From Candidula unifasciata (Eukaryota; Mollusca; Gastropoda; Stylommatophora; Geomitridae): a DNA stretch of 64,000 nucleotides. Shown in pieces: positions 63,219 to 64,000 of this stretch. A program made the position numbers and the translations under genes. Numbering within the stretch: position 1 is the first letter of the stretch; every line of letters starts with the position of its first letter. The notes under the pieces are model-generated. The model searched no databases, was not told where the DNA came from, and saw only the letters and a program-made list of their open reading frames with translations. The stretch is from positions 1-64,000 of the forward strand of contig CAJHNH020008464.1 in assembly GCA_905116865.2 (NCBI GenBank). The letters run 5' to 3'.

Positions 63219-63471
63219 TGGTTAGTTAATTAGTTAGTTAGTTGGGTTATCATCATTGCACTCCGGACATGCCCATAGGTGCTCAGATCCTCCCCTCAGT
63301 ATGAATCCCAACGTCCGATGGCTAATAGTACCAGTTCTATGTTGATTAACAAGTCTTCTGACGTGTCCGGTGTGCGTCTCGTTTTTTGCTGTGCCGATCT
63401 TAATTCCCAAGTCTGCCATTCTGGCGAGTGATGTGGATTCACTGCCACCAAAGTCCTCTATCCTTCCCATT
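63219..63471 (-). mobile_element. LINE 3' fragment (253 bp) inserted in the RNase H-type LINE (14-bp duplication)
   Basis: TGCGATATATGCTT is repeated exactly at 63205-63218 and 63472-63485. The inserted minus-strand piece ends in (AACT)n (TTAGTTAGTTAGTT at about 63222-63241 on the plus strand). It encodes TGHVRRLVNQHRTGTISHRT then LGFILRGGSEHLWACPECN, the region after RNase H in this kind of LINE. The related fragment at 22130-22345 lacks the insertion. Confidence 0.93.
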
Positions 63472-64000
63472 TGCGATATATGCTTCCAATGCCTACTATT
63501 GCAGATAGGCTCAATGTTCTGCAAGCAAAGTCATTTCTCAGAGTAGCTGCAGACAAGAAGCACCTACTGCATGAAGCCCTGGGTAAAGCTAAGGGTCACA
63601 GACTGAAAAGATGGCGCAAGCTGAAGACACAATCAGACTTGTGTGCAGGATTGATACATTTGTGCGAGATGAGTGGGTCAAAGTGTCCGAGCAAGTTTCA
63701 GACTTGTGTAGGGTTCTTACCACTTTGGGTCGTGAGTGCAGGGACTGACCAGCTGGCGCTGCAGAATCAGAAGTTCATCAAATGATCCATGACAATTCCT
63801 GCCCCAGTGATGTGATTATCATCTATAATCTTTACAGATGGCTCTGGGACGAGGGGCCGACGAAGTACATGGAGGTTCATAGAAGAAGCGAATGGACGTC
63901 GCTTAGTGCAACAAAGCCTGTCATGTGATATCACAACGTCTAGTTTAAGAATTGGGGTATAGTCAGCACTGCTGCATTCCGCTGGCTTGAGAATCAGCTG

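Larger units (their letters stand above)
61935..64000 (+). pseudogene. RNase H-bearing non-LTR retrotransposon, running off the right edge
   Basis: In order: VHSYLIPVPKPGKDHSRLSG (finger motif), WARIDTWSNASTFSFDKGLK and VVAALDLNDAYNSHL (the A motif with its aspartates), TFADDVLACGVIG (62718-62755, the catalytic FADD), MRFLGIIFDRSLSFRDHIDT, SQLMKLERI, RVAADKKHLLHEALGKAKGH, then FTDGSGTRGRR near 63831, the start of an RNase H domain. The presence of RNase H places it near the I/Nimb-type lineage. It is broken by stops and two insertions (62339-62564, 63219-63471). Confidence 0.88.

Overview
The window is eukaryotic nuclear DNA from an animal. It is AT-rich, intron-rich and crowded with degenerate transposons. 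Its largest content is one split gene on the minus strand: 29 exons between 53152 and 912, with GT/AG borders, that join in frame into 1,081 codons. The product is the N-terminal about 60% of the proteasome activator PA200/PSME4; the rest of the gene lies beyond the left edge. The organism is probably a lophotrochozoan, perhaps a gastropod. That rests on the repeat landscape, a mpaB/DUF2236 gene of a kind common in molluscs, and SPIN-type hAT elements known from a pond snail among few invertebrates. The species cannot be fixed from sequence alone.

Layout. 1-53152: PSME4, exons 29 to 1, with introns of 0.5-4.2 kb. The introns hold most of the interest: a 46/52-bp satellite with 190-bp higher-order spacing (2.0-3.1 kb); two TTAA-bounded piggyBac-like elements (5816-6055 and 8651-10228, the larger with a tRNA-like segment); a 1.63-kb CpG-rich insertion between 14-bp direct repeats (10682-12315); two SPIN-like hAT elements (14007-14221, 22938-23203); another hAT-type element (42125-42455); a mariner remnant (about 48960-49375); a 73-bp array abutting a splice donor (29417-30137); and a 13-copy 51-bp satellite (46934-47596). 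Two modular dispersed repeats (called Rep-A and Rep-B here) and a tRNA-derived SINE (called tSINE) recur throughout. Fragments of at least two non-LTR retrotransposon types end in (ATG)n or (TTAG)n tails.

53153-56266: the probable head-to-head upstream region. It holds a possible short first exon on the plus strand (53641), a weak ISXO2-like transposase trace (55191), a 95-bp-arm foldback (55389-55622) and a tRNA-like segment (55743-55820).

56267-57226: an uninterrupted plus-strand ORF for a 319-residue DUF2236/mpaB-type oxygenase-like protein. 57285-64000: mostly dead non-LTR retrotransposons. A minus-strand reverse transcriptase element follows the oxygenase gene. Further right, a plus-strand element with RNase H runs off the right edge and carries a tSINE and a second LINE fragment, each between target-site duplications.

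The two protein genes are not functionally linked: PSME4 acts in nuclear proteasome regulation, and the DUF2236 protein is a predicted oxygenase of unknown substrate. Apart from exons, nearly everything can be read as layered transposon insertions, several datable relative to one another by nesting.
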